From Actinomycetes bacterium (GTDB lineage Bacteria; Actinomycetota; Acidimicrobiia; Acidimicrobiales; RAAP-2): a DNA stretch of 50,483 nucleotides. The notes under the pieces were generated by a model, which saw only the letters and a list, made by a program, of their open reading frames with translations, did not search any database and had not been told where the DNA came from. This document shows positions 16,282 to 24,130 of this stretch, piece after piece. Numbering within the stretch: position 1 is the stretch's first letter; every line of letters starts with the position of its first letter. A program made the position numbers and the translations under genes. The stretch spans positions 1 through 50,483 of the forward strand of contig JAJYWF010000006.1 in the NCBI GenBank assembly GCA_021791635.1, in the 5' to 3' direction.

Positions 16282-17385
16282 TCAGGCGAACGACGCCGCC
16301 TTCTGTTCGAGCGCAGCGAGGAGGTCGTCGAACGATGCGGTGAACGATCGCACCCCTTCGTCTTCGAGGCGGGCAGCGACGTCGGCGAGGTCGATCCCCA
16401 CCTCGGTCAGCCGGGACAGCATCGATGCCGCCTGCCCCGGATCGCCGTCGATCGTCCTCGCCACCTCGCCGTGGTCGCCGAATGCCGCCAGGGTCTGGTC
16501 CGGCATGGTGTTGACGGTATCGGGGCCGATCAACGTGTCCACGTAGAGAAGGTCGGAGTACGCGGGGTTCTTCGTGGACGTGGAGGCCCAGAGCGGACGC
16601 TGGACCCGAGCTCCCTTGGCGGCCAGGCGCTCCCAGCGTGGCCCGCGGAACGTGGAGAGGAAGTGCTGGTAGGCCGTCTGTGCCTGGGCCACGGCGGCCT
16701 TCCCCAGCAGACTGGAGACGTCGCCTGCGGCCGGGGGCAGGGCACCGAGCCGCTTATCGACCTCGGTGTCGACCCTGCTCACGAAGAACGAGGCCACGCT
16801 GTGCACGCCCGAGAGGTCGTCGTGACCCGAGGCGTACGCCTCCAGCCCCGAGAGGTAGGCCTCCATGACCGCGTCGTAGCGATCCAGGCTGAAGATCAGG
16901 GTCACGTTGATGCTCCGGCCCTCGCTGATCATCTGGCGGATGGCGGGCACTCCGGCTTCAGTCGCCGGGATCTTGACCAACAGATTGGGAGCTGCGATCC
17001 GCTCGTGGAGGGCGCGTGCCGAGGCGATGGTCCCTTCGGTGTCGTAGGCCAGAGCCGGAGCAACCTCGAGCGACACGAAGCCGTCACCCCCGCCGCTCGA
17101 CGCGTGCAGGGGACCGAGCAGCGCCAAGGCCGCCTGAATGTCTTCGATGACCAGCTCCCAGTAGGCGTCTTGGACCGAGACCTCGGGGACGAGGGACCGG
17201 AACTGGGCGTCGTAGTCCTCTTCCCCCTCGATGGCCTTGGCGAAGATCGTCGGGTTCGACGTGATCCCCCGGACCCCGTCGTCCACCAGCTCGGCCAGAC
17301 GTCCGCTCCTGATCCAGTCCCGACGCAAATTGTCCAGCCATGGGCTCTGTCCGCACCGCTCGTACAACTCGTGAAGTCTGCTCAT
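16282..17385 (-). CDS. tal: transaldolase
   Basis: A 367-residue enzyme of the non-oxidative pentose phosphate branch that transfers a dihydroxyacetone unit between sugar phosphates. The Schiff-base lysine lies in NLLVKIPATEAG (Lys about 137). The N-terminal GITSNPTIFAKAI and later TLIGPDTVNTMP segments are family signatures; length matches the actinobacterial form of about 370 residues. The ATG at 17385 is chosen for the AGGAGG directly upstream; longer in-frame reading upstream runs back into tkt and is not family-like. It is 85 bases after tkt. Confidence 0.95.
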   Translation of the reverse strand: MSRLHELYERCGQSPWLDNLRRDWIRSGRLAELVDDGVRGITSNPTIFAKAIEGEEDYDAQFRSLVPEVSVQDAYWELVIEDIQAALALLGPLHASSGGGDGFVSLEVAPALAYDTEGTIASARALHERIAAPNLLVKIPATEAGVPAIRQMISEGRSINVTLIFSLDRYDAVMEAYLSGLEAYASGHDDLSGVHSVASFFVSRVDTEVDKRLGALPPAAGDVSSLLGKAAVAQAQTAYQHFLSTFRGPRWERLAAKGARVQRPLWASTSTKNPAYSDLLYVDTLIGPDTVNTMPDQTLAAFGDHGEVARTIDGDPGQAASMLSRLTEVGIDLADVAARLEDEGVRSFTASFDDLLAALEQKAASFA

Positions 17386-17470
17386 CCCGCCTCCTGGGTG
17401 CATCCATCGACTTCGACTGTCAACTCCTCTGACCCCTCGACGGGGCCCAAGCGAACCGAAGGCCCCGACG

Positions 17471-19492
17471 TCATGCTCCGGGCGCTGACGCGCCCGCCTT
17501 GGCCAGCAACTGGTGCGCACGCTCCACCACGTGCTCGACGGTGAAGCCGAACCGCTCCATGGCGACATCCCCTGGTGCCGACGCGCCGAAGCGGTCGAGG
17601 CAGATCCAGTCGTCGGCGTACCGATCCCAACCGAACGACGAGCCGGCCTCCACGGCCAGGCGGGGAACGCCCGGTGGCAGCACCTCGTCGCGATACGCGG
17701 CGTCCTGGTCACCGAACCACTCCCAGCAGGGGAGGGACACGACTCTGGCCGCGACCCCCTCTCCGGCCAGACGTTCGACCGCGGCCACGCACAGGTGGAC
17801 CTCGCTCCCGGTGGCCACCAGGACCACGTCGGGTGAGGACTTCGGGCCGTCGACCAGGACGTAGCCCCCCTTCGGCAGGCCGTCGGGACTCCGCTCGGCC
17901 GTGTCGCCCAGCACGGGGATCGACTGCCGGCTGAGGATCAGGGCCACGGGTCCCTCTTCGTCCACGGCGGCCTTCCACGCCTGTGCGCACTCGTTGGCGT
18001 CGGCGGGGCGTACGACAACGAGCCCGGGCATCGCCCGCAACGAGGCCAGGTGCTCGACCGGCTGATGGGTCGGCCCGTCCTGGCCCAATCCGATCGAGTC
18101 GTGCGTCCACGAGTACACGACGTGGGCCCGTGAGAGGGCGGCGAGCCGCACCGCGCCACGCATGTAGTCACTGAAGACGAAGAACGTCCCGCCCACCGGG
18201 AGGATGCCACCGTGACAGGCCATACCGTTCATCACCGCGCCCATGGCGTGCTCTCTGATGCCGTAGTACAGCTGCCGCCCGCCCGGCTGGTCCGCCGACT
18301 GGGTCACCACGCCGTCGAGCTCCATCCCGGTGTTGCCGGTCAGGTCGGCCGCGCCGGCCACGAGGCCGGGGATCCTCCCCTGGGTGGCGGTGATGCACGT
18401 CCGTACGGCTTGGCGGGTAGCGATGGCGTCGCCGGGGGTGAACGTGGGCAGTGTCGAGTCCCAGCCGCTCAGACCGTGCCCGCTCCATGCCGCGTCCCAG
18501 ACTTCTCGGTCGACATCGGAGGCGCTGAGGCGCGCTTCCCACTCGCTACGAAGCTCGCGGCCGCGGGCCACGCATCGGTGGAAGTGCTCACGCACCTCGT
18601 CGGGTACCCAGAACGTCTCGTCGGGTGGAAGGCCGAGGATCTCCTTGGTCGCCCTGATCTCGTCGGGGGGGAACGGATCCCCATGGGCCTTGTTGGAGTC
18701 CGTGAGGTGCGGTGAAGGCCATCCGATGTGGCTGCGGAGAACGATGAGCGACGGGCGGTCCTCAACGTCGAGCGCCCGCCTCAACGCGCTCTCCAACGCC
18801 GTCGTGTCGTTGGCCACCTCTCCTACGTCGTCGACGCTCCAGCCGTAGGCGGCGAACCGCTCCGGGACGTTGTCGGTATAGGTGAGCTCGGTCGGACCGT
18901 CGATGGTGATGTGGTTGTCGTCGTAGACACAGATCAGCCGTCCGAGACCGAGATGTCCGGCGAGCGACGCAGCCTCGTGGGAGATCCCCTCCTCGAAGCA
19001 CCCGTCGCCGGCCAGGACGAACGTCCGGTGGTCGCAGAGCTCGGTCCCGAATCGGGCCCGGAGCACGCGTTCCGCGACGGCCAACCCCACGGCGTTGGCC
19101 ACTCCCTGCCCCAGGGGCCCGGTGGTGACTTCGACACCTTCGGTGTGGAGGCGCTCAGGGTGCCCCGGCGTCCGGCTGCCCCACTGGCGGAAAGCTTTCA
19201 AGTCGTCCAGGGAGAGGTCGTATCCCGAGAGGTGGAGGAGGGAGTACAGCAGGATCGACGCGTGTCCGTTGGACAGCACGAAGCGATCCCGGTCGGGCCA
19301 GGAGGCGTCGGTCGGATCGTGACGGAGGATACGGGTGAAGAGGACGTAGGCCAGGGGAGCGAGGGCCAGGGCGGTCCCCGAGTGCCCTGAGTCAGCCGCC
19401 CGGGGGGCGTCCATGGCCAGTCCCCGGATGACGTTGATCCCCAGTTGGTCGATCACCGAGGCGTCAGCGGGGAGAGCGTCGGAACCGGCCAT
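17471..19492 (-). CDS. tkt: transketolase
   Basis: A 673-residue thiamine-diphosphate enzyme moving two-carbon units between sugar phosphates. GHSGTALALAPLAYVLF near the N-terminus, the TPP motif GDGCFEEGISHEAASLAGH, DDNHITIDG, and the pyrimidine-domain motif HDSIGLGQDGPTHQPVEHL are intact. The ATG at 19492 is preferred (GGTAGGG 8-14 bases upstream); an adjacent GTG at 19495 would add one residue. It is the first gene of the minus-strand tkt-tal-gnd-zwf-pgl-fbiC-LOG run, and is divergent from the thioesterase gene at 19587. Confidence 0.96.
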   Translation of the reverse strand: MAGSDALPADASVIDQLGINVIRGLAMDAPRAADSGHSGTALALAPLAYVLFTRILRHDPTDASWPDRDRFVLSNGHASILLYSLLHLSGYDLSLDDLKAFRQWGSRTPGHPERLHTEGVEVTTGPLGQGVANAVGLAVAERVLRARFGTELCDHRTFVLAGDGCFEEGISHEAASLAGHLGLGRLICVYDDNHITIDGPTELTYTDNVPERFAAYGWSVDDVGEVANDTTALESALRRALDVEDRPSLIVLRSHIGWPSPHLTDSNKAHGDPFPPDEIRATKEILGLPPDETFWVPDEVREHFHRCVARGRELRSEWEARLSASDVDREVWDAAWSGHGLSGWDSTLPTFTPGDAIATRQAVRTCITATQGRIPGLVAGAADLTGNTGMELDGVVTQSADQPGGRQLYYGIREHAMGAVMNGMACHGGILPVGGTFFVFSDYMRGAVRLAALSRAHVVYSWTHDSIGLGQDGPTHQPVEHLASLRAMPGLVVVRPADANECAQAWKAAVDEEGPVALILSRQSIPVLGDTAERSPDGLPKGGYVLVDGPKSSPDVVLVATGSEVHLCVAAVERLAGEGVAARVVSLPCWEWFGDQDAAYRDEVLPPGVPRLAVEAGSSFGWDRYADDWICLDRFGASAPGDVAMERFGFTVEHVVERAHQLLAKAGASAPGA

Positions 19493-19573
19493 CACCTCAC
19501 CCTACCTATTTCTCGCCGCCACACCGGCGGCGCGTGCATCGCCCGACGGCGGGCCGTATCCGTCCCGAGCCAG

Positions 19574-19579
19574 TAGCCT
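19574..19579 (+). promoter_or_regulatory. -10 box (TAGCCT) 7 bases before the thioesterase start
   Basis: TAGCCT ends 7 bases before GTG 19587 and no Shine-Dalgarno sequence is visible, so the transcript probably starts at the start codon (leaderless). No clear -35 is seen. Confidence 0.5.
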
Positions 19580-19586
19580 TCCGACG

Positions 19587-19991
19587 GTGTCCACCGGAGG
19601 GCTCCAGATCCCGCCGAACAGCGATCTCACTCTCGGCATGGTGTGCCTCGACAAGACCCGTCCCGGCCGCACGGTGTGGCGGATGAAGGCGGACGAACGC
19701 TTCGCCAATCCGGCTGGGATCATCCAAGGTGGCTTCCTCGGGGCTTTCTGCGACTCGGCCATGGGCTCGGCCGCCGTGACCCACGCTCAGGGACGCAAGG
19801 TCAGCGTCGCCAACGCCGAGATGAAGGTGAGCTTCCTGGCTCCCGTCGAGGTAGGGTCCACCCTCACCTGTACCGCCGAAGTGGTCTCGGGCGGGCGCCG
19901 GACGGCCTTCGTCGAGGCCAGCGTCACCAACGGATCGGGCGCCCTGGTGGTCCGGGCCACCTCCACCTACCTCCTGCGCGACCGTGACTGA
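19587..19991 (+). CDS. PaaI/YigI-family hotdog thioesterase-like protein
   Basis: A 134-residue protein with the hotdog-fold pattern of the PaaI family: RFANPAGIIQGGFLGAFCDS (the G-G/F-x-x-A-x-x-D region), then KVSVANAEMKVSFLAPVEVGS and the final strand GALVVRATSTYLLR. Members hydrolyse aryl or acyl-CoA thioesters; the substrate is not evident. The usual HGG is here QGG (the His is Gln), so catalytic type should not be over-read. The GTG at 19587 fits the domain start and the TAGCCT box just upstream; reading further upstream overlaps tkt. Confidence 0.8.
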   Translation: MSTGGLQIPPNSDLTLGMVCLDKTRPGRTVWRMKADERFANPAGIIQGGFLGAFCDSAMGSAAVTHAQGRKVSVANAEMKVSFLAPVEVGSTLTCTAEVVSGGRRTAFVEASVTNGSGALVVRATSTYLLRDRD

Positions 19992-20149
19992 GCACGACGT
20001 GGGGCGTCTTGACCGAGCCCGTCGCTTGCGGTGGTTCGGACCGCAGGCCAGGATGACCAGCAGTCCAAGGCCCTGAGGGCCGCCGGAAGTGAGCGTCAAG
20101 TCCGAGCGGCGGCCTCCGTCGGTCGTCAGGTGAGAGGAGCAGTGGATCG

Positions 20150-20530
20150 GTGGGACTGTTCGACCGCACGAGCAGGGATGACGCGGGGAGTGGCCGCCTG
20201 CGCGAGAGCGGCGGTGACGCAACGCAGCTGGTCATCGCCTACCTCAAGCAGGAGACGGTCGGCCCGCTGAAGGGGCTGGGTCGCTTCGTCGTCTTCGGCG
20301 TGGTGGGATCTGTCGCTCTGTGCATCGGCATCGTCCTTCTGGCCGTCGGCCTCCTGCGCCTGCTCCAGGGAGAGACCGGTTCCACCTTTGCCGGCCACCT
20401 CAGCTGGGCGCCGTACGCCATCGTGGCCGTGGTCGGCCTGGCGGTGATCGCCCTCGCAGGGTGGCGTATCGGCAAGGGCGCCGCGGCGCGGCGGGGATCG
20501 TCAATCGGTGGGAACGAGGAGGAGCGATGA
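20150..20530 (+). CDS. Actinobacterial holin-X-like membrane protein
   Basis: A 126-residue protein with a hydrophilic N-terminus, an amphipathic VIAYLKQETVGPLKGLGRF segment (about 28-46), two membrane spans around 47-72 and 83-105, and a basic tail. This layout matches the putative actinobacterial holin-X / phage-holin superfamily III proteins, which are chromosomal and not proof of a phage. The GTG at 20150 follows a purine-rich GAGAGGAG at some distance. It is followed by a small membrane protein gene overlapping in an ATGA. Function unknown; probably envelope-associated. Confidence 0.6.
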   Translation: MGLFDRTSRDDAGSGRLRESGGDATQLVIAYLKQETVGPLKGLGRFVVFGVVGSVALCIGIVLLAVGLLRLLQGETGSTFAGHLSWAPYAIVAVVGLAVIALAGWRIGKGAAARRGSSIGGNEEER

Positions 20531-20745
20531 GCGTAGGCACCAACGGCACCCGGATCACGCGTGACGACTTGGAGGCGGCGTTCAGCCGCGTCCTGGGCGA
20601 CGGTGAGGCCAGTGCTCGCTCGGCAGCACCGGCAATCGCGCTCGTGGCCGGGGTAGCCGCGGTCGGCGCCGTGGCGCTGGCGTACATGCTCGGCCGGCGC
20701 CGGGGACGGCGTCGCTCGACCATTCTCGAGCTCCGGCGCCTCTGA
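20527..20745 (+). CDS. small single-span membrane protein, unknown
   Basis: 72 residues: a short acidic N-terminus (TRDDLEAAFSRVLGDGE), one alanine/valine/glycine-rich membrane span (about 34-54), then an Arg-rich stretch (GRRRGRRR) that would stay cytoplasmic. The ATG at 20527 overlaps the previous stop (ATGA 20527-20530) and has GAGGAG upstream, which supports it as a real gene. No family recognised. Probably co-expressed with the holin-like protein and the next small gene. Confidence 0.65.
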   Translation: MSVGTNGTRITRDDLEAAFSRVLGDGEASARSAAPAIALVAGVAAVGAVALAYMLGRRRGRRRSTILELRRL

Positions 20746-20752
20746 GACTGCC

Positions 20753-20974
20753 GTGGACTACTTGCTCTGGCGAACGGCCCGATCTGCCCTGCGCCGGGCC
20801 CGGGCCGGTGAGCACTGGGCCTGGTGGATTGTGGCCCTGGCCCTGTTCGGCGTGCACCGTCTCCGCGGCCGACGCCGGGACGAGGAGCGCCGAACCCTGA
20901 CTGTGAGCCCAGGAGACCGCTTCTCCCTGTCGGTCGTCGATCCGAGAGCCGCCGCTGACGGCTCCGGCGCCTGA
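20753..20974 (+). CDS. small basic protein, unknown
   Basis: 73 residues from GTG 20753: basic N-terminus with RTARSALRRAR, a Trp-rich hydrophobic segment (EHWAWWIVALALFGVHRL), a basic RGRRRDEERR, and a tail TVSPGDRFSLSVVD. It sits between two coding genes with 7-base and 1-base gaps, which supports its reality. It may be a membrane-peripheral protein. No family recognised. Confidence 0.55.
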   Translation: MDYLLWRTARSALRRARAGEHWAWWIVALALFGVHRLRGRRRDEERRTLTVSPGDRFSLSVVDPRAAADGSGA

Positions 20975-20975
20975 G

Positions 20976-21752
20976 GTGGTCGCCGCGCTCCTCGAACCCG
21001 GGGAACGGGTCCTCCTCGTCGACCCCAAGGACCGCCGGTACCTGCTGAAGCTCGTGGCCGGGGCACTGTTCCACACCCACGCCGGCGTCCTGGTCCACGA
21101 CGACATCATCGGGCGTCCGGAGGGGTCGACGGTGAAGGGCTCAACCGGCCGGAGCTTCATCGTGCTGCGCCCCACCCTGGCTGACGTGGTGCTCAAGATG
21201 CCCCGGGGCGCGCAAGTCATCTACCCCAAGGATCTCGGCGCCATCCTCCTGGCGGCCGACATCGCACCCGGCCAGCGGGTGCTCGAAGCCGGGGTGGGGT
21301 CCGGAGCGCTCTCGATGACCCTCGTCCGCGCTGGGGCGTCGGTCGTGGGCTACGAAGTCAGGGAGGACTTCGCGGCTCGAGCCCGAGCCAACGTCGAAGA
21401 CGCCCTCGGGCCCGACGCCGACTACGAGGTGCTGGTGCGCGACGTGACCGAGGGCATCGACGACCGCCCCTTGGACCGGATCGTCCTCGACCTTCCCGAG
21501 CCCTGGCGGGTCCTGGACCACGCCGCTGCGGCCCTCAGGCCCGGTGGCATCCTGCTGGCCTACCTGCCGACCATCAACCAGACCGCCGAGCTCCGTCAAG
21601 CACTCGAGCGCGTCCCGTTCGGTCTGGCCGAGACCGTCGAGATCCTGAGGCGGACGTGGCACGTGGAGCCACGTTCGGTCCGCCCCGACCACCGCATGGT
21701 GGCCCACACGGGCTTTCTCACGACGGCCCGGAGGCTCGTCCCCGCGCCCTGA
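20976..21752 (+). CDS. trmI: tRNA (adenine-58-N1)-methyltransferase
   Basis: A 258-residue class I SAM methyltransferase of the TrmI family (mycobacterial Rv2118c type), which makes m1A58 in the T-loop of tRNA. The N-terminal small domain is followed by SAM motif I VLEAGVGSGALSMTL (about 98-112), GYEVREDFAARARANV, and the DRIVLDLPEPWRVLDHA catalytic-loop segment, all typical. The GTG at 20976 follows the preceding stop by one base. In mycobacteria the orthologue also lies upstream of the proteasomal ATPase gene, so the synteny supports the call. Confidence 0.92.
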   Translation: MVAALLEPGERVLLVDPKDRRYLLKLVAGALFHTHAGVLVHDDIIGRPEGSTVKGSTGRSFIVLRPTLADVVLKMPRGAQVIYPKDLGAILLAADIAPGQRVLEAGVGSGALSMTLVRAGASVVGYEVREDFAARARANVEDALGPDADYEVLVRDVTEGIDDRPLDRIVLDLPEPWRVLDHAAAALRPGGILLAYLPTINQTAELRQALERVPFGLAETVEILRRTWHVEPRSVRPDHRMVAHTGFLTTARRLVPAP

Positions 21753-21776
21753 CCCGACCGGCAGGCTCCGTGGGCA

Positions 21777-21818
21777 GGCCCGGTGGTCAGGACCCGGTGG
21801 TCAGGACCCGGTGGTCAG
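21777..21818. repeat. 14-bp tandem repeat, 3 units, between trmI and the ferredoxin gene
   Basis: Units of GACCCGGTGGTCAG at 21791 and 21805 and a near-identical one (GG for GA) at 21777. It lies between convergent genes and runs over the stop codon of the ferredoxin gene. Because 14 is not a multiple of three, it could change the ferredoxin end if it slipped. Confidence 0.9.
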
Positions 21819-22051
21819 CCTCGCTCGATGAAGATGCACTCGCCGGGGCACTCCTCGGAAGCCTCCTCCACGGCGTCTTCGAGGTCCTCGGGCACGAGCG
21901 CCATACCGGCCGAGCCCCCCGGCTCGTTCTTGACCGAGTCGCCCTCCTTCACGTAGGCCAGACCGTCGTCGAGGAGGGTGAACACGGCCGGAGCGATCTC
22001 CTCGCACAGCCCGTCACCGGTACAGAGATCCTGGTCGATCCAGACCTTCAT
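21815..22051 (-). CDS. ferredoxin ([3Fe-4S] or [4Fe-4S] type)
   Basis: A 78-residue acidic ferredoxin. CTGDGLC (Cys10, Cys16) and ECPGECI (Cys68, Cys72) match the small single-cluster ferredoxins of actinobacteria that feed cytochromes P450 and other monooxygenases. Between them is a longer-than-usual acidic and Gly-rich stretch (about 36-52). The ATG at 22051 has AAAGGCGG upstream. It is a lone gene, convergent with trmI and divergent from arc; the redox partner is not in the window. Confidence 0.88.
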   Translation of the reverse strand: MKVWIDQDLCTGDGLCEEIAPAVFTLLDDGLAYVKEGDSVKNEPGGSAGMALVPEDLEDAVEEASEECPGECIFIERG

Positions 22052-22240
22052 TCGCCGCCTTTCTCAATAGCTCGGACTACTGGCCGGACTCAGCGCCGCT
22101 GCGATCCGGCGGGACCGTATCGACTCGACCAGGACACCGTCAATCTACCTGCCCGGCCAGCAGTGGCTCGACATCCCAGGCTAGCGCCTGAACAGGCACA
22201 ACCGAGATCGCGCTGGCCAGCGCCGTCGACGCGCGTTCGG

Positions 22241-22246
22241 TAGGGT
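22241..22246 (+). promoter_or_regulatory. candidate -10 box (TAGGGT) of the proteasome ATPase gene
   Basis: TAGGGT 23 bases before the GTG of arc would give a leader of about 17 bases that includes GAGGA (22256-22260). This fits a short leadered mRNA, unlike the leaderless dop and pafA starts downstream. Confidence 0.4.
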
Positions 22247-22269
22247 GACGCGCACGAGGACCGCGGGAG

Positions 22270-24042
22270 GTGAGGACGACGCCTGACCGGACAGGACAGT
22301 ACGAGGACGGCGTGGCGGGCGACCAGGCCGGGAACATGGCGGCGCGGCTGGAGAGAGCCGAGGAGGAAGTCCACGTTCTCCGCCGCCGTCTGCAGGAGAG
22401 CCCGGGGCGGGTGCAGGCGCTGGAGGAGCGCCTGCTCGAGTCCAAGGGCCAGCTGGCCCATGCCATCTCCCAGAACGAGAAGCTCACGTTCACGCTCCAG
22501 CAGGCCAAAGAGCAGCTGGCTGCTCTACGCGAGGAGGTCGAGAAGCTCACCCAGCCGCCGGCGGCGTACGGGACGTTCCTGGACGTGAACGAGGACGGCA
22601 CTGCCGATGTGTTCTCGGGTGGTCGCAAGATGAGGGTCGCGCTGCACCCCGACATCGACCCGGGCGCCGTCCGCAAGGGGGACGAGGTTGTCCTGAACGA
22701 ATCACTCAGCGTGATCCTGGTGCGTGACGCCGAGCACTCCGGCGAGGTGGTAACCGTGAAAGAGGTCCTCGAAGACCGCAGGCGGGCCATCGTGTACGCC
22801 AGAGCGGACGAGGAGCGGGTCGCCGAACTGTCCCAGGCGCTCGTCGGCGTGCACCTTCGGGCCGGTGACACCGTCCTCATGGACGTCCGCTCCCAGCTCC
22901 TGATCGAGAAGCTGCCCCGGCCCGAAGTCGACGAACTTGTGCTCGAAGAGGTGCCCGACGTCACCTACGACGACGTCGGGGGTTTGGACACCCAGATCGA
23001 AGCCATCACCGACGCCGTCGAGCTGCCGTACCTCCATCGGGCACTCTTCGGCTCCTACCGCCTTCCGGCCCCCAAGGGGATCCTCCTGTACGGACCACCC
23101 GGATGCGGCAAGACCCTCATCGCCAAGGCTGTGGCGAACTCCCTGGCCAAGAAAGTCGCCGAGGCCACCGGGAACGCCAACGTGCGCAGCTACTTCTTGA
23201 ACATCAAGGGGCCCGAGCTGCTCAACAAGTACGTGGGAGAGACCGAGCGGCAGATCCGCCTCGTCTTCGAACGGGCCCGGGAGAAGGCCGAAGAGGGTGT
23301 CCCGGTGATCGTCTTCTTCGACGAGATGGACTCCCTGTTCCGGACCAGGGGCACCGGCATCAGCTCGGACATGGAGTCCACCATCGTCCCCCAGCTGCTC
23401 GCCGAGATCGACGGCGTGGAGGCACTGCGGGACGTCATCGTCATCGGGGCGTCGAACCGTGAGGACCTGATCGACCCGGCCATCCTCCGGCCCGGCCGGC
23501 TGGACGTGAAGATCAAAGTTGAACGACCCGACGCCGTCGCGGCCGGCCAGATCTTCGCCCGCTACCTCCAGCCCGACCTCCCGCTCGACCCGTCCGAGGT
23601 CGAGCGGCTGGGGGGCGGCGATCCGGCCAAGGCGGCGCAGGCGATCATCGAGGCCACCGTCGCCGAGATGTACCGCGCCGACGACGACAACCGCTTCCTC
23701 GAAGTCACCTACCAGAACGGGGACAAAGAGATCCTGTTCTACCGTGACTTCGCCTCGGGGGCGATGATCGAGAACATCGTGCGCCGAGCCAAGAAGCTGG
23801 CCATCAAGCGTGAGATCGCCGGTGAGGGCACCGGGATCCGGACCCAGGACCTCCTCGAGTCCATCCGCCAGGAGTACAAGGAGAACGAAGACCTGCCTAA
23901 CACCACCAACCCCGACGACTGGGCCAGGATCTCGGGCAAGAAGGGGGAGCGGATCGTCTACGTGAGAACCCTTTTGAGCGACGACCGGGACGTGACCGGG
24001 GGTCGCTCGATCGAAAGGGTCGGCACCGGGCAGTACCTGTAG
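22270..24042 (+). CDS. arc: proteasomal AAA ATPase (ARC/Mpa)
   Basis: A 590-residue ring ATPase that unfolds pupylated proteins and feeds them to the 20S proteasome. Residues about 25-95 form a coiled coil (LERAEEEVHVLRRRL and onward) that binds Pup, followed by an OB-type domain, then the AAA domain with Walker A GPPGCGKT at 275-282, Walker B VIVFFDEMDSLF near 350 and sensor ASNRED. The C-terminus GQYL is the docking tail that opens the proteasome gate. Length fits Mpa/ARC (about 590-610). A second start at GTG 22312 with GAGGA upstream is possible. It starts the proteasome cluster. Confidence 0.97.
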   Translation: MRTTPDRTGQYEDGVAGDQAGNMAARLERAEEEVHVLRRRLQESPGRVQALEERLLESKGQLAHAISQNEKLTFTLQQAKEQLAALREEVEKLTQPPAAYGTFLDVNEDGTADVFSGGRKMRVALHPDIDPGAVRKGDEVVLNESLSVILVRDAEHSGEVVTVKEVLEDRRRAIVYARADEERVAELSQALVGVHLRAGDTVLMDVRSQLLIEKLPRPEVDELVLEEVPDVTYDDVGGLDTQIEAITDAVELPYLHRALFGSYRLPAPKGILLYGPPGCGKTLIAKAVANSLAKKVAEATGNANVRSYFLNIKGPELLNKYVGETERQIRLVFERAREKAEEGVPVIVFFDEMDSLFRTRGTGISSDMESTIVPQLLAEIDGVEALRDVIVIGASNREDLIDPAILRPGRLDVKIKVERPDAVAAGQIFARYLQPDLPLDPSEVERLGGGDPAKAAQAIIEATVAEMYRADDDNRFLEVTYQNGDKEILFYRDFASGAMIENIVRRAKKLAIKREIAGEGTGIRTQDLLESIRQEYKENEDLPNTTNPDDWARISGKKGERIVYVRTLLSDDRDVTGGRSIERVGTGQYL

Positions 24043-24118
24043 ACAAGTCCCTCGCGCCCATCGGATTCGGCCGCGGCGCTGCGGGCAGCCTGGCGATCAC
24101 GGGAGCGGCACACCGGGG

Positions 24119-24124
24119 TAGGGT
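24119..24124 (+). promoter_or_regulatory. -10 box (TAGGGT) 6 bases before dop
   Basis: TAGGGT followed by 6 bases and the GTG start of dop at 24131. This predicts a leaderless dop transcript in addition to any read-through from arc. Confidence 0.5.
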
Positions 24125-24130
24125 CGGGAG

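Noticed and set aside
20150-20530. Prophage remnant suggested by the holin-like gene
   Set aside because: Actinobacterial holin-X proteins are ordinary chromosomal genes, and there are no phage structural, integrase or lysin genes nearby.
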